The notes under the pieces were generated by a model. It ran no database searches. It was given only the letters and a program-made list of their open reading frames with translations, and had not been told where the DNA came from. 60,785 nucleotides of DNA. It comes from Leptospira adleri (GTDB lineage Bacteria > Spirochaetota > Leptospiria > Leptospirales > Leptospiraceae). Numbering within the stretch: position 1 is the first letter of the stretch; every line of letters begins with the position of its first letter. Positions 9,285-27,394 of this stretch are shown piece after piece. The stretch covers positions 1-60,785 of the forward strand of contig NZ_NPDU01000028.1 in the NCBI RefSeq assembly GCF_002811985.1. Direction: 5' to 3'. The position numbers and the translations under genes were made by a program.

Positions 9285-10217
9285 TTAACTGCAATCCACC
9301 TGGGCGCAGTTGTCCCTTTCTTCTTCGGTTTCCAAGGTTGCGTGGGCGATTTTAAGTTCCTTCAGAATCGCTCTCGCTTCCGATTTGATCATTCTCCTTC
9401 TTTCGGAAGTGAGATCGTTTTGTAAAACAAGATGGGCCGTGAGCGCGTTTTCGGTCGTGCTCAAAGACCAGATATGAATATGATGAATATTTAATACTCC
9501 GTCGATCGATTTGAGTTGTTTTTCCACCGCCTCCGAGTGGATCGAATCCGGAGCCGAATCCAAACTCAAACGCAGACTTTCCTTAAAAAGAGGAATGTTT
9601 CCGTATAAAATGATAAGACCGATGATAAGGCCGGTCACGGGATCGATCCAAAAAATTCCTTTCCATTGAATCAAAAGACCGGAGACGATAACTCCCAAAG
9701 AAACCAAGCCGTCCGCGAGTAAATGCAGATAAGCTCCCTTTAAGTTTAAGTCATTGTCCTTATTCTTATGAAATAAAAAAGAAGTGGAGAAGTTTACAAA
9801 AACCCCCGCAAGCGCCACGACCGCGATCATTCCTCCGGAGACGGGACTCGGTCTGGAAAGTTTTTCGATCGATTCGTAAACGATAAAAGCAAAGGTTCCA
9901 AAAAGAAGAATGGAGTTGAGAAGGCTGACTAAGATCGAAGACTTCTTCAAGCCGTATGTAAAACCTCGGGAAGGAGCCCTTTGTTGAAGTTTGATCGCAA
10001 TCCACGCGAGAAATAAAGAACTGACATCCATTAGATTGTGTCCGGCATCCGATAACAAAGCGAGAGATCCCGACCAAAGTCCGATCCCCGCTTCGATCGC
10101 CGCGTACAAAAGATTGAATGACATCGCGATCACTAAGGCCTTGCTCGAGCTCCTATGATGGTCATGGGTGTGATGAGAATGATCGTGAGAATGGTGATGC
10201 GCGTGATGATGACCCAT
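9285..10217 (-). CDS. Cation diffusion facilitator (zinc/cobalt-type exporter)
   Basis: The 310-residue inner-membrane protein starts with a His-rich segment (about 13 His in the first 22 residues) that should bind metal in the cytoplasm. Six membrane helices follow, carrying the two transport-site motifs: SDAGHNLMD in helix 2 and HLLADGLVSLG in helix 5, the HD-HD pattern associated with zinc transport. The C-terminal cytoplasmic ferredoxin-like domain (about 215-300; NIHHIHIWSLSTTENALTAH) is complete, and it ends with a short Cys-containing tail (NCAQVDCS). It works as a proton-coupled zinc exporter, probably dimeric. No metal-responsive operator was recognised upstream. Confidence 0.92.
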   Translation of the reverse strand: MGHHHAHHHSHDHSHHTHDHHRSSSKALVIAMSFNLLYAAIEAGIGLWSGSLALLSDAGHNLMDVSSLFLAWIAIKLQQRAPSRGFTYGLKKSSILVSLLNSILLFGTFAFIVYESIEKLSRPSPVSGGMIAVVALAGVFVNFSTSFLFHKNKDNDLNLKGAYLHLLADGLVSLGVIVSGLLIQWKGIFWIDPVTGLIIGLIILYGNIPLFKESLRLSLDSAPDSIHSEAVEKQLKSIDGVLNIHHIHIWSLSTTENALTAHLVLQNDLTSERRRMIKSEARAILKELKIAHATLETEEERDNCAQVDCS

Positions 10218-10457
10218 GTTTATTCCCGAATTAAATTTCTATTCCCAGATTAGAAGTTCTACCGGTATGTAAATAGAAAAATAATTTTGTTGTTGAGAAT
10301 GGATTCTCTCATAAAAATTTTTTCGAATTTTATTTTTCGAGAATTGTTTCTATTAGACTTTTCTAAAAGAAGCTCAAGCTCTTTGAAATTGATTTCCTAT
10401 TATCAGAAAAATTCTCTTAAAAATCGCGTCCCTGATTTCCGTTTTTCGAGCGAGGAA

Positions 10458-12977
10458 TCAAAATGAAATCGACTTCGTATTATTTTTTTGGGTTTTCGTC
10501 GTGCTTAGGATTTCCTCCAGCTTGACGATTCTTTCCGCGTTGTTCAATCCTCGGTAAGCTCGAATGAGGTTTCTGAGATTTCGGACGTTTTTCGGATCTC
10601 TGATTCTCAGACGTTCTCCGACGTCCACGGATTGATTCATATCTCCGGCCTTTCTCAACATTCTCGAAGTATATCCTAACATCGCGTCGTCCGAAGGAAC
10701 CGCCTTCAAATATTCGTGCGCGCAAAAGGAGGCTTTGTCGTATTCTCTCAAACGAAAGTAAGCCAAGCTGAGTTCTTTCAAAGCCGCCGGATGCGCTTGT
10801 CTCCCTTCTCTGAATTCGGCAAAGAATTTATCCAAAGACTTTTTATCTTTTTTTGCGAGTTTGATTTTTACTTTTTTAGGAACGGTTCCGTTCCATTCGA
10901 TTCTCATGATGGAAAGATCGTCCGTAAGAACTCCTTCTCTTTCTAGCTGCGAATTGATTCTTTCCAAGTCGCCTTTGGATTCTTCTACGATGCGAAGAAT
11001 TCTGGTCTCATCGTAGTTCATATTTTTTTTGCCGTCTATGTTTTCCAAAAGGATATCGTCTCTTCCGTCGGATCCGTTAAAGAGTACGTCGCCTGGCATA
11101 AACTGGAACGTCTGAACGGAAAGAGTTCCTTCCACGAGTTGTGATCCGAGTTTTCTGTAAAAAACGTTCTCACCCAAAAAAGAAGCGATTCCGTCTCTAT
11201 AAAGAATGGAATAGGGATGCTCCGCGTTCATATAATAAGTGAAGCCCGTGTCGTCTTCGATAACTCCGAGAACGATCGAGACCAACATGGAACCTTCGAA
11301 ACTTTCGAAAACTCTATGCAATTCTATGAATGCGTTTTTCAACCATCTTTCCGGATAAAGATCCTTCATAAAAGCGCTGAAGCGGGTTCTTTCTATGATC
11401 GATTTAAAAACCGCTCCCAATACCAAGGCGCCTCCGGCTCCTTGCATTGATTTTCCCATCGCATCCGCGTTAAAAAAAACGGTGACTCTTCTTCCCTTGA
11501 GAACGATACTTTCCGTTTTACAGAGATCTCCTCCGATTTCGTTTCGGAGATTCTTAAAATGAAACTGTTTCTTTTGTTTGATAAAAAATTCGATCTTAAC
11601 GTTTTCACTCTCGGCGTTGTTTTGTCCGAGCGGATTGATGAGCAGGGAAGTAAGAAAATAATCCCCGTCCTGCTGATCCTTCAGTTTGCTCATCTTATCC
11701 AAAGTGTCCGTAAGTTCGCGCGTTCTCTCCTCGACTCTTTGTTCCAGATTTGCGTTGAGCTCCTCCGTTTTTGCGTGAAGTTCGCTGAATCTTTCCGCGA
11801 GAATCGTCGCGATTCCCATAACGTAAAAGAAAAATCCGTATTTGCTGAGCGCGAGTCCGGTATTAAAAAACAAAGAATCTAAAACGTCGAAGATCGCGGT
11901 GAAAGTGATGACTACGGTTCCTAAGAATAATCTTTTCGCCGCGGGAAGTTTCAGTCGAATCCCTTTGATCAAAACGTAAAAGTTTACGGGAACGGCGTAA
12001 AAGATCGCTCCCATCTGCCAAAGCCGGAGCACATACTCGGAAAAATACATCGGCGCAAAAAAAGTCGGTATCGCCAAAAGAACGTTGAAGACGGAATAAT
12101 ACCGGATGGCGGAAATCGTCTTTCCGTAGAAAAGCTGACTCATGAAAGTGAAATAGCTGGAGATACAAATATAGAGGGCGATCAATTCGATCCTTTGAAT
12201 GAGCGTGGAATCGATCGGATATTCGAAGACCGCCGACGATCTCGTGTAGATATAAAGTCCAAGCAGAAGCGCGAAAAGACCGAAGGAGAAATTATGCCTT
12301 TCCTTTCTTCGTTTTAAAAAGAGAAAAAGATGATAAAGTCCCGTGGTGATATAAATTCCTATCAGAACGAGAGCGATGCGGTCTTGTTCTTGATATATTA
12401 AATTTTTATAATATCCTATTTCGTAGCCGGAAGTAAGATAAAATCCTGTATGATCGTATTTAGGATCTCCGGACAATTTGATCACAAGCCGGTTTCCTTT
12501 TTGTTTGAGAATTTCCCGACCGATTTCGTAGACCTGTCCTCGAACGGTTCTGTGGAAAACCACTTTGTCCTTCGATATCTCACCTTCTTTTGCGATGAGC
12601 TTTCCGTTGATGTAAATTTCGAACGTTTCTCCGATTTCTCCGAAACGGATTCCAGGTTCCAGAGGGCTTTCCAGAAAACGGTTCGGTAGATCGAATTCGG
12701 TATAAAAAGTAAACGTATGAAGCGAAGAATTATGAGCGTAGAGTTTATTCACCCAAATCGGAAAGGTTCGAACATTCTTCCAGCCGGAATCGGGAACAAA
12801 ATTCTCCTTTAAAAAATCGTTTTCAAACCGATCTAGAATTTTCCATTCCTTTGATTGGCAGCGTTCCTCCGAGTCGCAACTCTTAAAAAGATCGATCGAG
12901 TTTTGAGAATACGAAGTTGATTGAACGAAAAGTAGAAGGAAAAAAATATATGCGAAAGTTCTAAACTGTTGATTCAT
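10458..12977 (-). CDS. 7TMR-DISM receptor with PP2C/SpoIIE phosphatase domain
   Basis: The 839-residue protein has a signal peptide (ending near TSYSQNS), a periplasmic sensory domain at about 50-180, a seven-helix DISM membrane block at about 195-395, and a coiled coil at about 400-440. A SpoIIE-type PP2C phosphatase domain spans about 470-690 and a TPR-like helical tail about 710-839. Phosphatase metal residues are visible in NEIGGDLCK, NADAMGKSMQGAGG, NGSDGRDD and DDLSIM. It should dephosphorylate a Ser/Thr-phosphorylated partner (typically an anti-anti-sigma factor) in response to an external signal. No STAS or anti-sigma gene is adjacent, so the target is elsewhere. Confidence 0.88.
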   Translation of the reverse strand: MNQQFRTFAYIFFLLLFVQSTSYSQNSIDLFKSCDSEERCQSKEWKILDRFENDFLKENFVPDSGWKNVRTFPIWVNKLYAHNSSLHTFTFYTEFDLPNRFLESPLEPGIRFGEIGETFEIYINGKLIAKEGEISKDKVVFHRTVRGQVYEIGREILKQKGNRLVIKLSGDPKYDHTGFYLTSGYEIGYYKNLIYQEQDRIALVLIGIYITTGLYHLFLFLKRRKERHNFSFGLFALLLGLYIYTRSSAVFEYPIDSTLIQRIELIALYICISSYFTFMSQLFYGKTISAIRYYSVFNVLLAIPTFFAPMYFSEYVLRLWQMGAIFYAVPVNFYVLIKGIRLKLPAAKRLFLGTVVITFTAIFDVLDSLFFNTGLALSKYGFFFYVMGIATILAERFSELHAKTEELNANLEQRVEERTRELTDTLDKMSKLKDQQDGDYFLTSLLINPLGQNNAESENVKIEFFIKQKKQFHFKNLRNEIGGDLCKTESIVLKGRRVTVFFNADAMGKSMQGAGGALVLGAVFKSIIERTRFSAFMKDLYPERWLKNAFIELHRVFESFEGSMLVSIVLGVIEDDTGFTYYMNAEHPYSILYRDGIASFLGENVFYRKLGSQLVEGTLSVQTFQFMPGDVLFNGSDGRDDILLENIDGKKNMNYDETRILRIVEESKGDLERINSQLEREGVLTDDLSIMRIEWNGTVPKKVKIKLAKKDKKSLDKFFAEFREGRQAHPAALKELSLAYFRLREYDKASFCAHEYLKAVPSDDAMLGYTSRMLRKAGDMNQSVDVGERLRIRDPKNVRNLRNLIRAYRGLNNAERIVKLEEILSTTKTQKNNTKSISF

Positions 12978-13346
12978 TTGTTTTTTGAAAAAGCTCCTAC
13001 GCGCGAGCCGTTAAAAGTTCGGACTTCGAAAAAAAGATTCCAGACTTTTCTAATCGGAATGGTTACGGTATTTCGACCTCGGAAACGAATCGTTAAAGAT
13101 CCATGGGAGAATGAAACGTTACATCGCATTTACAAGCATATTTTTTACCGGGAATTGTCCGGCATTTTTTCCCATTCTTTTTGAAAGACCGCGGTTTTTC
13201 TTTTTTGCAAGGCCGGATCAAAGTTTTGGATTCTCTATTTTTGAAATCTTCAGAATTCGATCTTTTCTCAAAAAATGTCAGGAAAGAGGGCAAGGATATA
13301 AACTATTGTTGCAATTGTTGTTAAAAGGTGCATTTATTGTCGATTT
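12978..13346. other. Divergent intergenic region, no gene seen
   Basis: These 369 bases separate the DISM phosphatase (minus) from the zinc-phospholipase-like gene (plus). Short ORFs exist on both strands but none has a ribosome-binding site with a family-like product. The part after 13190 is T-rich on the plus strand. I see no convincing operator, RNA or hairpin. Confidence 0.4.
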
Positions 13347-14351
13347 ATGTTTGGGAAGAAATTGACTAAATCGATTCTTATCGTTCTTTTTTTGTTATGT
13401 CACGGCCTCGGCGCGTATCAGGAAGACGGTCACTTTTATACGGTTCAAACCGTTTTAAATAATTTTCATACTCCTTCTCCTTTGACGAAGGAGGAAACCG
13501 CGCTCGTAGCCTTTTGCGCGCAACTTCCGGATGAAGTGCCGGAGCTGGACGCGATCGGCGTTTATAGAAAGTTGGCGATCGATCATCCTTTTCAATATCT
13601 ACTTTGGGTTTTTACCGATCAAGGTTCTCGTTACACGCTCGGTAGAATGGCCGAAGTGCAGCAGCTTCTCCACGGATTGACCGGCGGAAATAGCGAACAT
13701 CTCAGAAATGTCGCGATCGTCACTCTGGATCGTTTGAGAAACGAGCTTACGTCAAAAAAAGAAAAACAACCGGAGAAACTTTGCGCGTTGGGATTCGCTT
13801 TTCATCTTTTAGGCGATTCATTCGCACATCGTAAATTATATAATTCTAATAAAATGTATCCTACGGGAAGAGGACACGCGTCCGATATGACTCTTCCCGA
13901 TCATCCGGTTCACAGCGACAATCGAGTTTCGGAATGGGAAAAATACGCGCAGGGGATTCCCAACCTGTTCCGTTCCAAACTTAAAGAGATCGTCGTTAAA
14001 GACGACTTTCCGAAAGTGAGAGAACTTACCGGAAACGACAATCCCTGGCACTGTATTTTCGGAACGAAGTGCGAAGACAATATGCGGAAAATATTATTGA
14101 ATCGTCTGAGAATTTCGAATTCTTTTCCGAAATACGATCCCATTCAGAAGGATCGGTACAAAGCAAATAATTGTCAGGAGTACGTGCAAAAAGTCGTAGC
14201 GTTGAGAGATATTCCGATCACCCCGAATTGTGAAGGATCCTGGAAAACTTACAAGACAGCTTCCCTTGGAGTCTGGAAAACCCTCGGTTATTTTCAGAAC
14301 GAGGATTCCCGAAAACAAATCGAACTTTATAACGGAGACGACTTATGGTAG
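13347..14351 (+). CDS. Secreted protein resembling zinc-dependent phospholipase C
   Basis: The 334-residue product has a cleavable signal peptide (KKLTKSILIVLFLLCHGLGA). Its key motif is FHLLGDSFAH, a His-x3-Asp-x3-His zinc signature as in the phospholipase C/S1-P1 nuclease fold, with other His residues (DGHFYTVQTV near the N-terminus; DHPFQYLL; PDHPVHSDN) that could complete the site. Overall similarity is too weak for a firm assignment, so the substrate (phospholipid, nucleic acid or other phosphodiester) is open. It overlaps the following small membrane protein gene by 7 bases, which suggests a two-gene unit. Confidence 0.7.
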   Translation: MFGKKLTKSILIVLFLLCHGLGAYQEDGHFYTVQTVLNNFHTPSPLTKEETALVAFCAQLPDEVPELDAIGVYRKLAIDHPFQYLLWVFTDQGSRYTLGRMAEVQQLLHGLTGGNSEHLRNVAIVTLDRLRNELTSKKEKQPEKLCALGFAFHLLGDSFAHRKLYNSNKMYPTGRGHASDMTLPDHPVHSDNRVSEWEKYAQGIPNLFRSKLKEIVVKDDFPKVRELTGNDNPWHCIFGTKCEDNMRKILLNRLRISNSFPKYDPIQKDRYKANNCQEYVQKVVALRDIPITPNCEGSWKTYKTASLGVWKTLGYFQNEDSRKQIELYNGDDLW

Positions 14352-14776
14352 AAGCAACGAACGAGGATCCTCGTAAAAAAAGAAAACGTAAGGTAAAACG
14401 AAACTCGATTTGGGGCGAGATTCTGATCGTTTTCGCCGGGCTGCCCATTTTGATAGTTTGGGTCACGCTGCGGACGTTCGTATGCTGGGGAAATCTGGGT
14501 TTCTTCGGCGAGTTGTTTTGCAGAGTTTCCGGCTTTATAAAACCGATACTTTTGATTTCCACGCTCGTTCTTTTGGCGATCACTGTTTTTGATCTTCATA
14601 AGCTCGGAGACGAATTGGAGGATCTGCCGAAATGGGCCTGGAAACGGAGTTACAAAGGATTTCGCTCTTTGGATAACTGGGAAAAATTTCATTTTCTATT
14701 TTCTTTTTTCTCGTTTCTGGGAGCGTTGATCATCGGATTTTATCTTTTGCATAAATTTGAGTTTAGTTTATTTTAA
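14345..14776 (+). CDS. Small membrane protein of unknown function
   Basis: The 143-residue product has a very basic N-terminus (DPRKKRKRKVKRN) and three hydrophobic segments at about 23-45, 58-80 and 117-138, so it is an inner-membrane protein. I do not recognise a family. Its start overlaps the 3' end of the zinc-phospholipase-like gene by 7 bases, implying translational coupling, possibly as an anchor, immunity or export partner. That role is inference from the overlap alone. Confidence 0.75.
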   Translation: MVEATNEDPRKKRKRKVKRNSIWGEILIVFAGLPILIVWVTLRTFVCWGNLGFFGELFCRVSGFIKPILLISTLVLLAITVFDLHKLGDELEDLPKWAWKRSYKGFRSLDNWEKFHFLFSFFSFLGALIIGFYLLHKFEFSLF

Positions 14777-14803
14777 TATATTAATATAATCATCGGGGTT
14801 GTA

Positions 14804-16528
<1,725 letters not shown>

Positions 16529-16632
16529 TAAAAATTACAATTCTGCAAGTTAATAGACAATACCGCGAATAAATGGTCAAAATTCTTCGTCTAACAGCCT
16601 TGCGGAATTGATAAAACAAAAATAACATTCGA

Positions 16633-20835
<4,203 letters not shown>

Positions 20836-20850
20836 AATTCCGAAATCGAA

Positions 20851-20884
20851 AAAATATTCAATATTCTGAATATTTTGTTTTTTG
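20851..20884 (+). terminator. Hairpin terminator, probably bidirectional
   Basis: AAAATATTCA and TGAATATTTT form a perfect 10-bp AT-rich stem around a 6-base loop, followed by GTTTTTT. An A-run precedes the stem, so the minus-strand transcript also ends in U residues. It lies 15 bases after the cyclase stop. Confidence 0.75.
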
Positions 20885-20890
20885 AATCGA

Positions 20891-20930
20891 CTTGAAATCG
20901 GACTTAGGTCCGATTTCAAGGGGTTTTTTT
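20891..20930 (+). terminator. Strong Rho-independent terminator of the cyclase gene
   Basis: CTTGAAATCGGAC and GTCCGATTTCAAG form a perfect 13-bp stem with a TTAG loop, followed by GGGTTTTTTT. It is the second of two tandem terminators between the convergent cyclase and methyltransferase genes. Confidence 0.92.
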
Positions 20931-20969
20931 GAAAATATTTTTAAAAAAAAGAAGAATCGAATTCTTACT

Positions 20970-21680
20970 TTATTTCGCTTTTTTTCCGGCAAAAAATGCG
21001 ATCGCTCCGATTACATATAACTCGTAGTCCTTAAAGTTCTCTTTGAGGGCGGCTTCTAAATCGGCAAAAGTGTCTTGGGTATTGTGAAAGACTCCTCTTC
21101 GGTTTAAATTATTCATTCCTCTGCGGGAAAGGTAATGGGTTTGACCCAGATCGTGCAATGCCGTGGATCCGAAAATCACCCCGTCCGCCGTTCGGATTTT
21201 CAGAAGATTTTTAAATGCAGTCGACGCTTTTTCGCGGATCGCTCCCGGAACACAATGAAACAAAAAACTCATTCCGATGGAATCGAATTTTTCTTGGGTA
21301 TTGATCGGCTCTAGGATATTGGCTCGATACGCGTTGAATGTGCCGGCGAGATGGGATAAACGTCTTCGTGCTTCTATAAGGCTGTTCGCGTTTAAGTCCA
21401 TCACCGAAATGGTCGGCTTTGCAACCGGAAATTTCGCCTTTTGCAGGAGATAGCCGGTTCCGACTCCGATGTCGAGATGATTTGCGCTAAGATATTTATT
21501 GTAAAGTTGAACCATGTTCTGCGGAGGACAACGCCAGAACCACCGGCTAATGATGTGCAGAACCACGAGGTCATAAACTCTTAAAAAGCTAGTCGTATAG
21601 ACCTGTTGTCCTTCGATCACTTCTTGACTGTATTTATCCTCAGACAATCCGAGATCGATATAAAGCTGATTTTGTTGCAT
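20970..21680 (-). CDS. Class I SAM-dependent methyltransferase
   Basis: The 236-residue cytosolic protein has motif I HLDIGVGTGYLL at about residue 68-79, an acidic motif II (SVMDLNANSLIEARRRL) and a motif III/IV region (EKFDSIGMSFLFHCVPG). This is a complete Rossmann-type methyltransferase core. The substrate cannot be read from sequence; the HCVPG and late aromatic positions resemble small-molecule methyltransferases. It lies downstream of the two minus-strand GMC genes, separated by 268 bases and a strong inverted repeat, so co-transcription is doubtful. Confidence 0.88.
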   Translation of the reverse strand: MQQNQLYIDLGLSEDKYSQEVIEGQQVYTTSFLRVYDLVVLHIISRWFWRCPPQNMVQLYNKYLSANHLDIGVGTGYLLQKAKFPVAKPTISVMDLNANSLIEARRRLSHLAGTFNAYRANILEPINTQEKFDSIGMSFLFHCVPGAIREKASTAFKNLLKIRTADGVIFGSTALHDLGQTHYLSRRGMNNLNRRGVFHNTQDTFADLEAALKENFKDYELYVIGAIAFFAGKKAK

Positions 21681-21868
21681 TTACGTAAGTTCCTTTTTCT
21701 TACTTTTGTATTGACAGATGTTTGCTTGGATCTCGAAAGTCGACTCAATTGAATCTTCTAAACTCGCCTTTCGTTCCATTTGTATTTTTATTTTTCTGAA
21801 TATCGAATGAACCAAGGAAAGTTCCGTTTCCTTGGACAAAGTAATATCAATATTTCTAAATTAGAATT

Positions 21869-21913
21869 TTAGAATGCTCTAATTGTGTCAATTGTTAAAT
21901 CGGAGCATTCTAA
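21869..21913 (-). terminator. Long inverted repeat after the GMC genes, possible terminator
   Basis: TTAGAATGCTC (21869-21879) and GAGCATTCTAA (21903-21913) are perfect 11-bp arms. The 23-base loop holds a nested AATTG/CAATT pair. It sits 36 bases after the GMC stop on the minus strand and 189 bases before the methyltransferase start. The tail on the minus strand is A/T-rich (AATTCTAATTTAG) but not a clean U-run, so either a terminator or a regulatory structure is possible. Confidence 0.55.
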
Positions 21914-21948
21914 GGTTCTTTTGTCCGGATCTCGCACCGATCTTGTTT

Positions 21949-23520
21949 CTAAAGATTGGAACAGATTGCGGCGGCGGTATGTTCGGCGACGGCCGAGATG
22001 GTCATTACCGGGTGAAATCCGATCGACGAAGGGATGACGGAGCCGTCGGCGATGAACAGATTCTTATAGCCGAAAACTTCTCCTGTTTCGGAAACAACTC
22101 CTTTATCCGGATTTGCTCCTAAATGACAACCGCCCATCGAGTGTACGGAAAGAATTCGATTGAACAAAAGAAATGTCGCGAGAGGCCCAAATTGTCCGCC
22201 GTAGGCGTCTCCGATTTGCTGCATGGAAGCGGTCATATTTTGGATCAGAGTTTGATTCTCTTTTGAATACTTCCATTTTACGTCGATGTCCTTTCCGCAA
22301 CGAACGATTCTTCCGTTTGCGTTGTCCCTTCCGATCGCGAAGAGATTGCTCATGTATTTCGGATCGCCGGCTCCGGGAGCTCCGGGTGGTAAGGGTTTTG
22401 AAATCCATCCATTCTTAAAAATTAAAGGAAGAATCCACCTCAGACTTTTCCAAAAAAGAGGACCGATCATTCTCAAGAACCAATTCGGTTTAGCGATTCC
22501 TAACGACGCGAGAACCGTCATCACAGGTTCGTTGAACGTAGGCGCCGCCATCGTGTATTGAAATCCGTTCGGAAAATAATTGATGACCGTTGTAACGTCC
22601 GGTCCGTCCCAAGGTTTGAGATCCGTTTTGCTGGATTCGATTCCGCCTAAGAAGTCTCCGTTTCCGGAATATCCTTTTCCGAGACGTTTACTCAGATTCG
22701 GAAGAGTTTTGTAGTAATCTCTGCTGTTAAAAAGAATTCGGTTGGTCCCTAAGGTTCCCGCCGAAAGAACTACTCTTTTACCGCGGACGGATCGTTTTTC
22801 TCCTGTTTCCGTGTTTTCATAATAGACGATATATCCTCCCTGCGGGTCGGGGGCGATATGCGAAGCCAAAGAATCCGTCTGAAACACGGTTCCGTTTTTT
22901 TGAGCGTCGGCAATATAATTAAAATCTAATGTATTCTTAGCTCCGTGATTACAGCCAAATTCGCATTCCGCACAACGTTGACACGTGGACTGACCCGGTC
23001 TTGCCGCTTTTAACCAGCTTACCGCTTCGTCCGGATCAAAATGAGGATGGCGATTCAGGTCCGCAGCGGCTTTGAATTTATTTCTTTTCGGAAGATCCCA
23101 TTCCTTAGGAACCGGTTTTACGTCGAGTTTGGAAGCGACCTTGTCGTAATAAGGATCTAGATATTTGCGATTGAAAGGAGCGGGCCATCTCGGATCTTGA
23201 AAGACCGCGTCGTCGGGTCGAATATGGATGTTCGCATAGATCAAGGAACCGCCGCCCAATCCGGAAGCCGTTACCGTCCCGAGTCCGCTGAAAAAATTAA
23301 GTTCGTAAAGTCCTAAGGATTTTTTCTTTTTGGGATAACGCCAGAGGAGATTGTTCACGTTCTGTACGTCTCTGGGAAACATCCCCGGAGAATATTTCTT
23401 ACCGCGTTCCAAAACCAAAACTTTCTGACCTTTTTCCGACAGACGCAATGCGCTGATGGAACCGCCGAATCCGGACCCGATCACGACCGCGTCGTATTGT
23501 TGCACGTTGTTGTTTGACAT
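21949..23520 (-). CDS. GMC-family FAD oxidoreductase
   Basis: The 523-residue enzyme has the FAD motif VVIGSGFGGSISALRLSEKG followed by LVLERGKKYSPGMFP. It has TASGLGGGSLIYANIHIRPD, the Cys cluster CQRCAECEFGC followed by NHGAKNTLDFNYI, and the C-terminal SVHSMGGCHLGANPDKG and NLFIADGSVIPSSIGFHPV blocks with the catalytic His. It is paralogous to the genes at 14804 and 23570. It follows the GMC-hydrolase fusion by 49 bases on the same strand, so they are probably one transcript. Substrate is likely a sterol-like or other hydrophobic alcohol; this is inferred from the family. Confidence 0.9.
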   Translation of the reverse strand: MSNNNVQQYDAVVIGSGFGGSISALRLSEKGQKVLVLERGKKYSPGMFPRDVQNVNNLLWRYPKKKKSLGLYELNFFSGLGTVTASGLGGGSLIYANIHIRPDDAVFQDPRWPAPFNRKYLDPYYDKVASKLDVKPVPKEWDLPKRNKFKAAADLNRHPHFDPDEAVSWLKAARPGQSTCQRCAECEFGCNHGAKNTLDFNYIADAQKNGTVFQTDSLASHIAPDPQGGYIVYYENTETGEKRSVRGKRVVLSAGTLGTNRILFNSRDYYKTLPNLSKRLGKGYSGNGDFLGGIESSKTDLKPWDGPDVTTVINYFPNGFQYTMAAPTFNEPVMTVLASLGIAKPNWFLRMIGPLFWKSLRWILPLIFKNGWISKPLPPGAPGAGDPKYMSNLFAIGRDNANGRIVRCGKDIDVKWKYSKENQTLIQNMTASMQQIGDAYGGQFGPLATFLLFNRILSVHSMGGCHLGANPDKGVVSETGEVFGYKNLFIADGSVIPSSIGFHPVMTISAVAEHTAAAICSNL

Positions 23521-23569
23521 TCTTTCTTCCGTAAGAGATAATTATAAAATTCTAATATATTCGTTCGTT

Positions 23570-26986
<3,417 letters not shown>

Positions 26987-27394
26987 TGTTTTTGCCTGGG
27001 TTAAATTGGCAAAATATTTCCAAAAAAGGAAAATATTGCAAGAAAAATAGTAAGATCAGAGCCTGAGAATCGATAATATTTTGACAAACCGCGCGGATAT
27101 TAACGAAAAAGAAAGATTCAGCTCGTTCGTAAATTTCATGTCTAACGCGTGAATTTTACGAATACAAACCGGTTCAAAAAAACTCGTATCGGACGGGAAT
27201 CGATCCTCCCTCTTTTTAGAATTCGGCGCTTTCGGCAAGATCCGTTCTTTGATTGACTTTTACGCGGGATTTATCTATAATGAAATTCAGAAAACTGAAT
27301 ATGATTGTTTGATTTCATTCTTAACTTCTAACTCCCGGCGTTCCTGAAAAAGGGAAGGGAGTTCCGTATCCATTTCGAAATAAGAAGGAATCAA
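26987..27394. other. Divergent intergenic region with a candidate operator
   Basis: This 408-base gap lies between the GMC-hydrolase fusion (minus) and rsgA (plus). At 27009-27039 a near-palindrome centred on TATTTCC-AAAAAA-GGAAAATA sits 22 to 53 bases upstream of the fusion start and could be a regulator site. At 27330-27363 AACTCCC and GGGAGTT form a 7-bp stem with an inner TTCC/GGAA pair in the rsgA leader. The 60-codon ORF at 27056-27238 is not convincing. Confidence 0.45.

Noticed and set aside
12969..13365. Small overlapping ORFs on both strands
   Set aside because: Basic, low-complexity translations typical of random frames, without ribosome-binding sites.
27056..27238. 60-codon minus-strand ORF
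   Set aside because: No start signal and no recognisable product; it occupies a promoter region.
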